Shown here one piece after another: positions 48,851 through 60,069 of a stretch of DNA of 64,000 bases; within the stretch, counting starts at the first letter, position 1; every line of letters starts with the position of its first letter. Under the pieces are notes generated by a model, which did no database searches, was not told the origin of the DNA, and was given only the letters and a program-made list of their open reading frames with translations. The translations under genes were made by a program, and so were the position numbers. Origin of the DNA: Albugo candida (Eukaryota; Oomycota; Peronosporomycetes; Albuginales); contig JBDOQK010000006.1 in NCBI GenBank assembly GCA_040437565.1, positions 1 to 64,000 of the forward strand, written 5' to 3'.

Positions 48851-49856
48851 GTTCAGGGACATCAGCTTCAATAATATGATTGACCTCATTATAAAAAATG
48901 ATCAATCGACTAATACCATACTTTTCTGACGTAGCAATGATAAATTGGCTTACGTATCTCGATTGTTTGTTCGCATTGACACTTATCATTCGCTCACCTT
49001 TAACGTACTACATGTATGTGAAATTGGACAGCTTAAAGGGGGAGTTTTTGTAATCGTGCGACCATTAACATTCCACATGTGTAGTAATCAGGCTAATCGA
49101 TCACTGAAAGCAAAGCATTGTAGGAAACAATTCAAGATGTTGTCCTTTGAATTTGTAGAACAGGTATCCAGATTCCCCAAAGCAACCAATTATAACGTTT
49201 GCCTCACTTTCATTGATCAGATATTCCATACCCGTTTTAGCGATGCGAACCGTTTTGATTCTCGCATCTTAATCCACTAATCCATCACTGAATGATCTTT
49301 TTTCCAATTACCAGCAAGTTGGGCTGAAAAAGCTTGATGAAAGCTCAACGGAATGTCAATCAAGGGATGATCTTGATAAATAGATAACACGCGCTTTTTG
49401 AAGCGAGTATCTCATTGCTCCATACAATGCGGTACTAAATATAGCCAGAAGTACAACTTATACGTAGAGCTTTAGTAACTAGGTCATCGAATGGAGAAGG
49501 CGGCTTTCAAGCAACAGAACCAATAGCAAAGAACCAGTTGTCTTTGATACGATACGTGACCGCTGTAACACGCCTTGCAGTACTTCATTCGCTCCATAGG
49601 ATTAAATGAAAACCATCGCAGAAAAGAGAGTTAGATTGCATAAAAATTCCAACTAATTAAATAGACAGATTTCGGTAAGTACTTGAATCCAATTCGGCAT
49701 CTACGGCAGATACATTATAGCGAACAACTGCAGTGTATCACGATGAGCTCTGAGGCAAACGTACAAAATTTAGAGTCCGTCCCAATTTTCCAGGTCGTTA
49801 TGTTATGAATTTATACACTCGAAATGTTAATACGAAAGCACGTTTATATAGCTATG
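48851..49856. other. Intergenic, nothing recognised
   Basis: One kilobase with no supported gene. A 111-codon plus-strand frame at 48945-49280 has no ATG-proximal motif or recognisable domain. Confidence 0.4.
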
Positions 49857-50079
49857 TAGTGCGAGACACCTATAACCATCAAGTCCTGATTTTTCACGGC
49901 CAAATTCGAAATTTTAATTTTAAGCAGCCTATACTCTCAACCTGACAAAAACTTGCTTCTCAGCCAATCAGGATTAGCGTAGCTCAATGTAGAAAACATT
50001 ATATATAATATATTTCTTGGTTATTTTTTTTTTCGCGTTCACCTTACGTTTATCATTGCACCCCGTCGCTACCACCACA

Positions 50080-50439
50080 ATGGCACCACCCAAAAAACGT
50101 TCACAGCGGCTGAAACCAGCCAGGGCATCGAAAAAAGTTCGAATTGAGGCTGTCAGAACGATATGCGACCCTAGCAATTTTGACAGAAAACTTGGCCAGC
50201 CACCCGATTTCAATAAGCCAATTTTTTGGCCTGCTGATATGGAGGTGGAAGTGGACGAAGATTCAGAGCCTGAGGTCGAAGAGGCTAAGGGTTTCACTGA
50301 TAATGAAGCAGACTCTGCCGCACTGAAATTACACTTTATTTCGAACCGTCCGGGTCGGTACATTGGGAATTCGAGCCGTACTCAACGAAGAAAACGTGCA
50401 GAAAACCGCAATGCTGCACTTGGTTCTCGCCGACTTTAG
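50080..50439 (+). CDS. N-terminal part of a putative transposase of the TA-flanked element
   Basis: The ATG at 50080 (context ccaccacaATGg) opens a basic N-terminus, MAPPKKRSQRLKPARASKK, that could act as nuclear localisation or DNA-binding region. A middle acidic segment follows (EVEVDEDSEPEVEEA) and then NRPGRYIGNSSRTQRRKRAE. The last block recalls the SxRTQRR segment before the DDE domain of some fungal pogo/DDE transposases; this is recalled, not checked. This frame stops at 50439, while a neighbouring frame continues LDILQFITQDAQAGPDNENE, then acidic repeats and GHLAAGMLKLDQEAKQTTN, into the gap at 50612. A frameshift, an intron near 50430 or an assembly error could explain the switch. 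A TATA-like tatatataatatat lies about 75 bp upstream (near 50000). Confidence 0.5.
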   Translation: MAPPKKRSQRLKPARASKKVRIEAVRTICDPSNFDRKLGQPPDFNKPIFWPADMEVEVDEDSEPEVEEAKGFTDNEADSAALKLHFISNRPGRYIGNSSRTQRRKRAENRNAALGSRRL

Positions 50440-50611
50440 ACATACTTCAATTTATCACTCAAGATGCACAAGCTGGACCAGACAATGAGAACGAAAGCAG
50501 AAAATCTGATGACGAGGATGAGGATGATAACAAAATTGATGACATGACCGAGGGACACCTGGCCGCTGGAATGTTGAAACTTGACCAGGAGGCCAAACAG
50601 ACAACCAACAA

Positions 50612-50711
50612 NNNNNNNNNNNNNNNNNNNNNNNNNNNNNNNNNNNNNNNNNNNNNNNNNNNNNNNNNNNNNNNNNNNNNNNNNNNNNNNNNNNNNNNNN
50701 NNNNNNNNNNN
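50612..50711. other. Assembly gap (100 N) inside the pogo-like element
   Basis: Exactly 100 N. Its position is the exact mirror image of the gap at 52980-53079 in the inverted second copy. Confidence 0.97.
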
Positions 50712-50929
50712 ATCATGCTGCTTGAGCCAAATCCCTATAAATCTTTCGGTTTTAGAAATCCCATATCTTCGCCAAAATAAACCAAACATAAATCTGCTCT
50801 GTAATTTTATAGCTTTCTATCTCTAGTTCCCTGTGACTGAGCCAGATTTTGATCAAACTAAATTCTACTGGCTGTGATACAGTTCGAACAACCCTTAAAA
50901 TAGTTGATGGTTATAGATGTTCTGCACTA

Positions 50930-52757
50930 TAGGCAAACGAATCCAGCTTCTTTTCGAGCACAGCTTCCCAATTTCGTATGACCGCTCAGTCAGCCCAAAT
51001 CCTATTCTGTTTTCCCAGACATATGCCTAATTAGTTACATCCTGCGCCAAGCAAACCGAATCTTTTTAATATTGGAGTGCAAGAAAAAAGAAGACATATT
51101 CATGTGCTCGTTTAGTACGCTGTCAACCGTCATAACGACGGTAGAGAACTTTGACGTCCCAAGTCCCTAGTTTGTGGTATCTAAATTGCTTTTCATGATG
51201 TATACTACTAATAAGTGAACGTGGCATTTTCATACTAACACAAGTAAAATTCGAGTCAAATGATTGGTTTGGAATGCTTGATGCAAGATCTCCATGCCAA
51301 GGTGATAAGTTGATAACTGCGTTTTTCGCTAATAGATACGATTACGCCGGAAAGGTGCCTCCATATCGAGGTATTAAACCCACTTAACTCCAATCAGTCT
51401 CGCCAAGGGCCTACGGCCCAACAGAAATTTCAATATCCGTCCGCACTAGAGGAGATATATAAGTCTGCTCAGTTTTGGACAGTACGACGCTAGATGGAAA
51501 GTTTTGACGTAATCTTTAGCCAGGAACTGATGAGATGGGATAACAAAACAGGAAGGCGTAAGCGGATGCTAAATTTCAATATCATGGACTCGATGCCGCC
51601 GCGAAGACCATCATAATTTGTTTAAAATACTTGGTAATAGCTTTGACTGGTAGAATTTGTTTGGAAGGAGCTAATTCGCATACTTAAGCTTGTATAACTG
51701 TAAACGAAGCAGCCATATTTAAGATAGCCTAGGCAACTAGAGAATTCAGTTAGACTAATTTTAGTAATGTATACATCTTCAACTAAACTAAATAGCCAAT
51801 TAAGGGATATATAAAGCATCATCTTCGGCCAACTATACTACCTCGTTTCTTCATGAATTCGATTTCCATAGAGAGCGATCCGCTGGTGCTTTTAATCAGG
51901 GATAAAGTCATGAAAAGAGAGCTCATGATTGGAAAAGTAGGTAGCAAGGAATTTTGATAAGACCTGTTAGAAACCGTACAAAAGATAACACACAAAGACT
52001 TGCTGTTTAAAAGGTATATTGAGAACTCCCTAGCAACCTATCTTATGTTTCTCTTTCGACCTTTCACTGTCTAGGACTCTTCACCGGATCGTAGTCTTCC
52101 ATCAGTGAAGATCTTCAACTTACCGTCACTGTAACACGTAACGGCAGAACAGATGCAATTAACTTGTGTTATGATTCGCGATAAGCGACGATACTGACAA
52201 GGATTGTTAAGGTAAATCTTCGAGCATAAATTAACATCGATGCAATCAGCTACGCTTCTCTAATAATCCGTTTTGCTACCGGTGCACTTTTCAATATGCG
52301 GCCCTTCAGATACCACGCATGCATGTCAAGTTATTAAATCCTTTTGATTATTAAAGAAAGTTTATCTCCTTAATCATCATGACGTTGACAAATAGACGAC
52401 GCTTTCATCATTTTCTTTTGTCTTATTTAGCATGTACACAATAGGGGAGAAGAAACGAGACTAGATATACACACGTATTGACGGGATCGAATATTCTCCA
52501 CTCTCTCAAAATCTAAAGCATCTGTATGATGATCACATAAGGTTTTCAAGAATCTCACTCTACCGATCATATTAAATCAACTGAGACTGCATATAGCGAC
52601 AAAGCGTACTATTTAACGAAAGCTACTTCATCTATACTGCTTGCAAGAAATTCTTCATGTACTTGGAACCATAAGCAGTGCTGACATTGATAATGTGTAA
52701 AGGCGAGTCCCACTATAATAGTGGGATAGACGAGCCGTTTTTTCTGATCTTTAAGTC
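50930..52757. other. Spacer between the two inverted transposon copies
   Basis: 1.8 kb of AT-rich sequence with short frames only. The one notable feature is a perfect 19-bp palindrome at 52708-52726, close to the TIR of the second copy. Confidence 0.5.
52708..52726. repeat. Perfect 19-bp palindrome
   Basis: tcccactataatagtggga is its own reverse complement around one central base. It lies inside a slightly longer imperfect palindrome (gcgag...agacgagc) and 36 bp from the TA flank of the inverted pogo-like copy. It could be a hairpin, or an abutted pair of very short inverted-repeat ends left by a different transposon. Confidence 0.8.
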
Positions 52758-52763
52758 TCTATA

Positions 52764-53387
52764 GTGCAGAACATCTATAACCATCAACTATTTTAAGGGT
52801 TGTTCGAACTGTATCACAGCCAGTAGAATTTAGTTTGATCAAAATCTGGCTCAGTCACAGGGAACTAGAGATAGAAAGCTATAAAATTACAGAGCAGATT
52901 TATGTTTGGTTTATTTTGGCGAAGATATGGGATTTCTAAAACCGAAAGATTTATAGGGATTTGGCTCAAGCAGCATGATNNNNNNNNNNNNNNNNNNNNN
53001 NNNNNNNNNNNNNNNNNNNNNNNNNNNNNNNNNNNNNNNNNNNNNNNNNNNNNNNNNNNNNNNNNNNNNNNNNNNNNNNTTGTTGGTTGTCTGTTTGGCC
53101 TCCTGGTCAAGTTTCAACATTCCAGCGGCCAGGTGTCCCTCGGTCATGTCATCAATTTTGTTATCATCCTCATCCTCGTCATCAGATTTTCTGCTTTCGT
53201 TCTCATTGTCTGGTCCAGCTTGTGCATCTTGAGTGATAAATTGAAGTATGTCTAAAGTCGGCGAGAACCAAGTGCAGCATTGCGGTTTTCTGCACGTTTT
53301 CTTCGTTGAGTACGGCTCGAATTCCCAATGTACCGACCCGGACGGTTCGAAATAAAGTGTAATTTCAGTGCGGCAGAGTCTGCTTCA
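52764..53387 (-). mobile_element. Inverted, 5'-truncated copy of the pogo-like element
   Basis: Exact-looking reverse complement of 50304-50932 (629 bp each, counting 52759-53387), including the 26-bp right TIR, the C-terminal side of the transposase fragment and the 100-N gap at the mirrored position. The match ends at 53387 in the middle of the transposase reading frame, so the left 445 bp of the element are missing. Apparent identity means either a very recent second copy or the same contigs placed twice. Confidence 0.8.
52980..53079. other. Assembly gap (100 N) inside the inverted copy
   Basis: Exactly 100 N, mirrored to 50612-50711. Confidence 0.97.
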
Positions 53388-53581
53388 ATATGAACTGTCA
53401 TTGGCTGTACCAGCCACTAATGCTGATCGAAATCATCAACAACCTATGGTATTACATTATGACGAAAAGCATGGGCGCAAGGATAGCCCATTGTAGATGT
53501 CAGCAAGCCTACAAGTAAACTAAAGTTTAGTTAGTTGCAGTTGATGGCACTTTGTCGCAATTACTTGCACTTAATCACAGT

Positions 53582-55075
53582 CTACAAGGATTGACAATCT
53601 AGGTCATCACTAAGCCGCTGCTGGTACTGTCGATGAGCTGCGTGCATACCTGCTACTGAAATCTTTGCCATAACCTCTGAAAACATGGAACCTAACTGCA
53701 TCGTGAAGATAGCCCGCTGCTTTGCATTTTTCTGCACAATGACAGCAAGCTGGCCTTCGCAGGCAAGGCGAGCTGCTGAATTCACTCACTGAGCGTAGAT
53801 CCCCTGCAATGAATGAAATTTCAGACATATATGGCTGTTTCTGGCATATTCAGCATACAACAAAACTTACCTGTCGACACAGCGATCCATTTTTTTAGGG
53901 TAGCATGGGTTCTCTCCACCCGGGATGTTGGTACATGCCCATAATGACACTTATTGTGCAGGAAAGCAGCAACAAAGCGCTTCTTCTAAACCAGCAAATT
54001 TGTCTCAAGGTATCTCATTGAAGTTGCAGGAAAGGAGGCATGCACTACTAAAAGTTGTGTCTGGAAATCGGCAATTGCTGTGGCGGCAAAAAGTTGGTTC
54101 CAGGCTTGATTGAATTCTTGCCAGGCTTCTGAGGTTTTGAAATGCTGTCCTTTGCTTGGCAAGAATGTTTTTGCTGATATGCCAGTGCCAAAGCAAGCAA
54201 GATTCGTTAGGAAATGTCTCCAATCGTCTTCGAGTTAGTTTACTCCGCACAACTTTCGAATGGACGCCTCACCAAGTTTCAACAACACGAATGTACGTTA
54301 TTGTTGAATGGAACGCTTTCACCGAAAATCACTTCTTCTAGGTGAAGCAAGGTAAAACTCCTTTAACATGGAGCATTGCCCATAAGTAGTCTGCCGAAGT
54401 CTCGTTTTTCATAAAGCAGTATGCGAATGTGAAGGTACTATTTGCTTCTGTGATGCCAATAATATGGAGGAGATAGAGTCCATATCTGCTGGTTTTGTAG
54501 ATAGCATCAATAAGCCCGACACAACCAGCACTGTACTTGTGGAACATCTCCTTTGCAGAAGGTGAGATAGTCAGTAGATCAGTTAGCCGCTACAGACCAT
54601 CAAACTTAGAGAAGTAGTCACCGAGAGAAAGACCATCTAAGAATGCTACAAGTGAAGATCGGCCTGCCAGCAACCTGTTGCGTTCTTCACGACGCAAGTT
54701 GTAGATATCTTGAGCTGTGGTCATAACATTATTGATTTGGAGCAGTGAAGTGCCAAAACGGCCAGGTGTCATACCAGAACGACCCATCATCAAAATTAAT
54801 TGCCGGCTTTTCTTTCTTGAAGCGCGCCCTTTTGGTTGCGCAGACTGGTGAGCAAAGGGAGCATGATTGTGTTCTCAATTCTCAATATGCACTTTCCATT
54901 GACCAGACTTTTGTTTCCGTATGCTGGCCTTAAATAAGAACCCACAGCTGCGACTAGAAGATACACGTTGGCGAGTACCTACACTTATCACTGGGGGGTT
55001 TGATTGCGAGCACGCAAGAATTAAAGCTTTCACTTCATCATCTGCCTTGTTGCCTATCTTTCTTTTGTGCTTCAT
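53582..55075 (-). pseudogene. MULE (Mutator-like) transposase, broken
   Basis: Minus-strand pieces in MULE order. The N-terminal part (55075-54875) has a FAR1/zinc-binding look: MKHKRKIGNKADDEVKALIL, then CGFLFKASIRKQKSGQWKVH. The region before the catalytic core is at 54793-54590 (TTAQDIYNLRREERNRLLAG). The DDE core opening is at 54547-54338, with GLIDAIYKTSRYGLYLLHII and FCFMKNE-like FAYCFMKNETSADYLWAM. Next comes the LWHWHISKNILAK block (about 54180), which matches the C..W/H.xKN motif of MULEs. The C-terminal part is near 53785-53620 (MFSEVMAKISVAGMHAAHRQ). Several frame changes and stops interrupt it. It lies directly beside the inverted pogo-like copy. The product would be the cut-and-paste transposase of a Mutator-like element. 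Confidence 0.82.
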
Positions 55076-55198
55076 AACAACAACATAGTGTTGTAGTGCA
55101 TGATCTTCAATTGCTTCTTTCGCCTATTCCACAGTAGCGTAGGCTAGCTGGGCTAGTGGTGCAAAGCTGTTCATTGTGGTCTCTAGAGGTGATAAAAG

Positions 55199-55407
55199 CG
55201 TAATTTTATTGTTTTCATTTCGTTGCATTTATTCAGACCAACCAGAGGCCACGATTTCCATTAATTTATGAAGGGTGGGGGCTGATTAACGATTCCCGTA
55301 ATTTTATTCTGCTATACTTATTTTAACCAATCAGAGGCCACTGATCTATTAATTTATGAAGGCTGAGTGCTGATTACAGAAAAGGTGAGTGCTGAATAAC
55401 GATTCCT
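55199..55407. repeat. Two-unit tandem repeat upstream of the MULE
   Basis: Units at about 55199-55298 and 55299-55407 share gtaattttatt, then aacca(a/t)cagaggccac, attaatttatgaagg, gctgatta and aacgattcc. The second unit is slightly longer. This position, just upstream of the transposase start, suggests subterminal repeats of the MULE end. A further series of related units (tttcaaatta..catgc..cacaactttt at 55407, 55495 and about 55580) follows. Confidence 0.65.
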
Positions 55408-55478
55408 TTCAAATTACATCATGCTTACTTAAATAATTACTCCCACAACTTTTTTGAAACAATAAATAATGGATGTTG

Positions 55479-56139
55479 ATATCCCGACAGCTTTTTTTCA
55501 AATTAGAGCATGCCTAGTTACATTATCACTCTCACAACTTTTTCTTTTTGCAAAATACATAAATGATTTTACATGTCTAACTAATTACATCCATACACAC
55601 CCTGAATTATTACTCCAACAACTTCAATCGAAAATTATTTGTGATTCGCTACTACACAGAACGTTCAACTGTGATAGGCTGATACATATGACAATTTCCA
55701 TTTGACACATAGCATTTGAGCATCAGACACAAGAAAAATGCAGGTGCAGCAATTGCGGAAAAATCGGCCGTACGAAACAGTCTTGTAGAATCGCGGTTAC
55801 AAGCTTAGATTCAGGACAGGCTTTAGTAAAAGTTGGATTTCTTCACAAAACATTTTCATAATACATTTTATTTTCGGCGTTAGTGTATAATAACCTTTGC
55901 GTCTTTACGACGCATTATATCTCAACAAACTGGCAATGAATCGTCAATTGATGATGAGGTATTTGCTCAGTTGAAAGTATCTATATTACTAGAATTAGCC
56001 TTAGACGTAAATGACTTCTACTAGTTAGAAATGTAAACTTATTTATTTTTCAGAAAAGTTTTGGGAGTAATAATTTAATTAGGCATGACGTATTCTGAAC
56101 TAAAGAGGATTGTAAATAAAAAAAAAGTTGTCGGGATAT
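55479..56139. mobile_element. MITE-like element with long inverted repeats
   Basis: The outer ends are atatcccgacagcttttttt (55479 on) and, reversed, atatcccgacaactttttttt (ending 56139). The inner blocks catgcctagttacattatca (about 55512) and catgcctaattaaattatta (reverse strand, about 56090) also pair, so the inverted repeats reach about 70-90 bp. The 661 bp contain no transposase. No 8-11-bp target duplication is obvious. Because the same subrepeats also occur just left of it (55407-55453), it is probably a non-autonomous relative of the adjacent MULE. Confidence 0.6.
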
Positions 56140-56399
56140 GAATACCCTAAAAATATCAAGGATATGCCCTACACGTACTGGTATACACATGCCTAGGACT
56201 ATAGCGAGGAACTAGGAGCTTCGGCCTAATTTTTTCTGGTCGTCACTGTGTGTGTTAGTTCTCGTGGACACTTCATGGTATAATACCATCACATGCTACA
56301 ATTTACCTATTATTTTTGTAATTTGATTTCGGGCGCTTTGGGGCACAGTTTCCATCTTCAATGTACTGATTCGTGGCATGTCGGTCCATATTTAGGTAT

Positions 56400-57040
56400 T
56401 TCAAGACAGGTCTTCAACTGAATTTGCAATTATAGTTATCGACTCTCCATGTTGCGCTAAAATTTGCGCCGTAGTGGCACACTTGTCTATTGGCAATAAG
56501 ATGAAGTAAGACATGCTCGGTGCTAAGGAATTCATCTTTAGCATTGCCGTATGTCATCATCTATGATGAAGGGCGATACATCGTCTAGAACTACATCCTC
56601 ATTTAATGAAGAATATGCTTGTAATAAAGATAACGAAGCATGCAAGCATGCGTCTTATCGGACCGGTCCTAGGATTGTGGCCAAAATGGGCTCAGATTCC
56701 ACATCATTTTGTTTGGAACATTTCCGTTTCTCAGTAGCTTGTTGCGATGTAATCCACTTTTTCTTTAGGCGCCTTCTTATTCTCGAAAAATTACCCAAAA
56801 CTCTTGTACGGACATCCTTCAGCGCCGGTGGCATTATTCTATCTTCTGATCTCTCAAAATAGGCGGCTGCACACGTCGATGATTTTCAGGAGTCGTAAAA
56901 ATACGTGACCATGTTGAGCAATTTCTTGGAATTCTTTAGTGCTATAGTCGTAGACCATGAATGCAAGGCGAGGCTCCATCTTCGAAGTACCCGCATGAGC
57001 ATCGTACAACGTCATCACGAAATTAAATTATAACTTCACC
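56400..57040 (-). pseudogene. Decayed host gene, possibly SNARE-like
   Basis: Minus-strand coding-like pieces in order: EPRLAFMVYDYSTKEFQEIA (about 56980-56920), AYFERSEDRIMPPALKDVRT (about 56870-56810), RIRRRLKKKWITSQQATEK (about 56770), NEDVVLDDVSPFIIDDDIRQ (about 56600), and a short amphipathic piece ATTAQILAQHGESITIIANS followed by VEDL (about 56480-56410). The last resembles the Q-SNARE helix pattern around its central Q and G-E-.-I block. That likeness is weak and from memory. Pieces lie in different frames with stops between, so the gene is not intact. Another piece at 57777-57586 may belong upstream. Confidence 0.4.
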
Positions 57041-58854
57041 GAAACATTTCCCACCACTTAGCGGGTTGTGACGATTTATCAACAAGTCGAGTGTTCCTTT
57101 AATTCACCTCAATTTACAGAGGTCATTTTTTATCAACCTTCCGCGATGCATATAGAGTGAGAATTCCCACTCTTTCACTTTGCTTTTTTTTCGGCCTACG
57201 TGCACGTCATATACGCTTCATCCCCAATAGGTAGTCGATTATAGGAAGAATAGTAACATCCTTTATCATGCTATTTACCGCTTCCACCGTATTTTTTGAG
57301 ACTGAAAGTGCTTTATATTGGACATGTGGACATGGTTAAGCTGTTGAATATTTTAGCGGCCAGCATGGTGAAGCTACGCCGACACACTGCTGCCCAAAAT
57401 GGCGCTATTTTACTACCTCCTTCTCTTGCTCCACTGCTGTCCTTGATATCCAAACCAAATTATTTAGCTTCTTGGACTTGTATTTCTTGCTAAATTTTTC
57501 TATTCAATGCCGAAAGCAGAAAACGTGTGGGACGTGTGGTGCCATTGTCAGCATAGCTTTCACATTTTTTTGTCTCTATCCGATATTACAAATGCAGGAG
57601 TTTGCTTATGGTGGTATAGTGGAAGCTACTAAAGCCAGCTGCAGCTATGTTCATTCTCCAGCGATACGAGCCCAAATCTGATAATTTGGATATCTTTGTT
57701 TCCATTTCGATGGCAGCTACAAAGATACTCCTACTGACGCCTGCATAAAATGTGCCGTCCACGGATAACCACATCAACTTTATAACTGTTATGCCTTAGA
57801 GTCCTTCTCAGAAATTGATGCTCAGCCTCATAAATTTATTATCTGCGATATAGAACTTGTCTTCGCGACCTCAAGTCTTCAGTTCAGCCATGTAGGATGG
57901 AATGAGACTGTATTGCTCAATATTATTATCGAATAACTCGATCTCCAACCATTTGAGCACTTGAGTACAGTTCATATAGCGGCGGAAATACCTTCTTCAA
58001 TCAAAAATTGATTTGGATCATCACATGACACGCCACGTTCAATTCTATAATTCCAGGGACACTGATGTAACCCGAGTGCAAAGAGAGGAGCCATGGAAGA
58101 GGTCTCGGTCGGTGGAACATACTGCTCGTAGAAATAATAGTGAGGCACAATGAGTAAGAAGACGTTCAAGAAAAGATTGGAAATATTATCATGCAGAAAT
58201 ATCTACGAGTTTTATCAAATGACCCGAATGTGAATCGCGTCTGCAAACACGCTTTGTGACACAGGGAGTGACTTTGTGCTACATAAAAAGCGCCAAGAAA
58301 GCAGATACAGTCTAGGATATGATAGCGACGCATGTTTGAAAATATGATGGTAATGTGCTTGTGTGGATGTTTATCCAATTTTTGATTAGAAAGGCATTTC
58401 ATTAGACTACTCCATGGTTTAACAAGCACAATCAGCGTCGCATTTTCGCCAAGTTCAAGTCTAGACACAAGTATATACCGTTGCCAGCGTTGGTAAGATT
58501 GTTTCTTTATCCATCACGTTATTAAGCAAATCTGCATGAGAAGCTGAGAACGCACCGCACCGTCCGATGATTTCAACACCTCGTTTGTGAGACAGAATCT
58601 GCAGACGCCCTTAGCACCTGACAGAGTAACAAGCTTCTAAGAGCGCAGTTATCGGTCGATACAATCAAAGACAATAGAAGCAGTCAAGAAAAGTTTCTAT
58701 GCTATGAGAGTATGCAGATCCAGGGGAATAGGAATGAGCGACGTTGTATCACCCACGACTAAAAGTTATGTTAACTTGAGGAAAAGATAGCATTCGAATC
58801 GCTAGTAACAAAGGTCATTCGCAAATGACCCGCAGCGAAATGAGTTCAGCTGAG
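57041..58854. other. Unassigned stretch
   Basis: No supported gene. Minus-strand frames at 57586-57777 (LSVDGTFYAGVSRSIFVAAI) and 57972-58169 (an apolar start, MNVFLLIVPHYYFYEQYV) are short and lack context. A 100-codon minus-strand frame at 58166-58468 shows no motif. Confidence 0.4.
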
Positions 58855-59388
58855 CTATTGCCCGTCTAATAAAGGAACGCCCTTAGCTATATAAACACGA
58901 GTCGCGCTACTAATCCAATTCCCGCTACCTTGGATAAGCTGCTTAAAGAATTCAAGGCTACGACCTTTTTTTTTATCACTTCGAGCGGAAGCAGAGTCAG
59001 AACACATATCAGAAGGAGGGTTAGACTGAATGTTACGAAACACACGAGACAACGCACTAATTGTTCTGAAATCATAGTTATTGCTTTTCGAATCGTGTAA
59101 AGGTGGATGGATTCTCGAAGCCTTATATGTATTGGTTGACATCAATTTTTGGATACTTCCTCGATGTGCTTGACCATTTTGAGTAGTTATTTTGCAAGTG
59201 CGCTTGCGTTGTGGTACCCCAGCCACGCTTTTGATCGGACGCAGGTCGAGTCTCCATAAGAAGATTGAAAAGGAACTCTCCGAGCTGATTAGTATAAGAT
59301 CCGCTCCAAGTAGTTCACTTTTGTCGCATTTATTACAGTACGCACTAAACCGAAAGATAGAGCTTTTCAAAATCGGAAATAGACGCAA
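58855..59388 (-). CDS. Hypothetical protein, 177 residues
   Basis: The longest uninterrupted minus-strand frame in the last 10 kb. The N-terminal third has a Cys pair (SAYCNKCDKSE). The middle is basic (GVPQRKRTCKITTQNGQAH), and the C-terminal third contains SDKKKGRSLEFFKQLIQ. There is no signal peptide, membrane segment or recognised domain. A 106-codon plus-strand frame overlaps it at 59192-59512 and looks equally plausible (KKIEKELSELISIR), which lowers confidence in both. A pseudogene or chance frame is possible. Confidence 0.3.
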   Translation of the reverse strand: MRLFPILKSSIFRFSAYCNKCDKSELLGADLILISSESSFSIFLWRLDLRPIKSVAGVPQRKRTCKITTQNGQAHRGSIQKLMSTNTYKASRIHPPLHDSKSNNYDFRTISALSRVFRNIQSNPPSDMCSDSASARSDKKKGRSLEFFKQLIQGSGNWISSATRVYIAKGVPLLDGQ

Positions 59389-59512
59389 GATGTCGTGTCA
59401 TGGCAATTGCAAAAGCTTACTTGTAGAACGCATAAGGAAAGCTCTCAGAGCTGACCCACTCAGGTCCGATAACAAATGTTTGCGGTCTACCACACCCGAA
59501 ATTCACGTTTGA

Positions 59513-60069
59513 TTTGTTGAATCGTTTCAAGCTGCTATTCAAACCAATCTGACATGTCGTGTGCTCACTAGGCGAATCCGAGTTGGAATATCCGTGATCA
59601 CAGCCACTATCCACCCGCATTACACAACGACAGATCAATCTGCCCATTTTTTGCGGTATTTCCAGCAATAGGAAAATTATATCTGTAGTCTTTGAGCTAA
59701 TCAGGCTATTCGAGTGTTCACTATTCCCAAGTGTCGCCGATGGATCAGAATTGAACCCGCGTTGGATTCCAATGAGCCTGCTACAAATGTCGACTACCGG
59801 TACTGACCGCTGTTATTTGTGTGCCTCTAACAGAGTTTCGACGATTTGTAAGCACAGCATAGAAAAATATCAGTCACGGTTGTAAAGTAATTTTAATTGT
59901 CCTCCAGCATTACAGACAGCGCATTAGGAGTATCAAAGCTATCCAGAAAGTTGAAACAGCATGGGATCGGGTGAGCCTGCTAAACACATTAGCGCACTAG
60001 ATCCCCCAAGGTCGATTACATGCTCAGCTGTCGTCTCCAATGCCCTTTGTCATCGATGCCCGTATAGGC
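59513..60069. other. Intergenic, nothing recognised
   Basis: No supported gene. A B-box-like gggttcaattc occurs near 59750 on the minus strand, but no cloverleaf can be drawn around it. Confidence 0.4.

Larger units (their letters stand above)
49859..50927 (+). mobile_element. TA-flanked pogo-like DNA transposon, interior missing
   Basis: The terminal inverted repeats are 26 bp including the TA: tagtgcgagacacctataac (49857 on) at the left and, on the opposite strand, tagtgcagaacatctataac at the right end (50929 going down). They match at 22 of 26 positions. The outermost TA at each end (49857-49858, 50928-50929) fits the TA target duplication of the Tc1/mariner/pogo superfamily. A transposase-like gene begins 221 bp inside the left end and runs into a 100-N gap. 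The printed length of 1069 bp therefore includes a placeholder, and the real element may be longer. A second, inverted copy of its right-hand part lies at 52764-53387. Confidence 0.75.

Noticed and set aside
59740-59800. tRNA-like B box (gggttcaattc, minus strand)
   Set aside because: The T-arm stem bases do not pair and no acceptor stem can be formed; treated as chance or an extreme relic.
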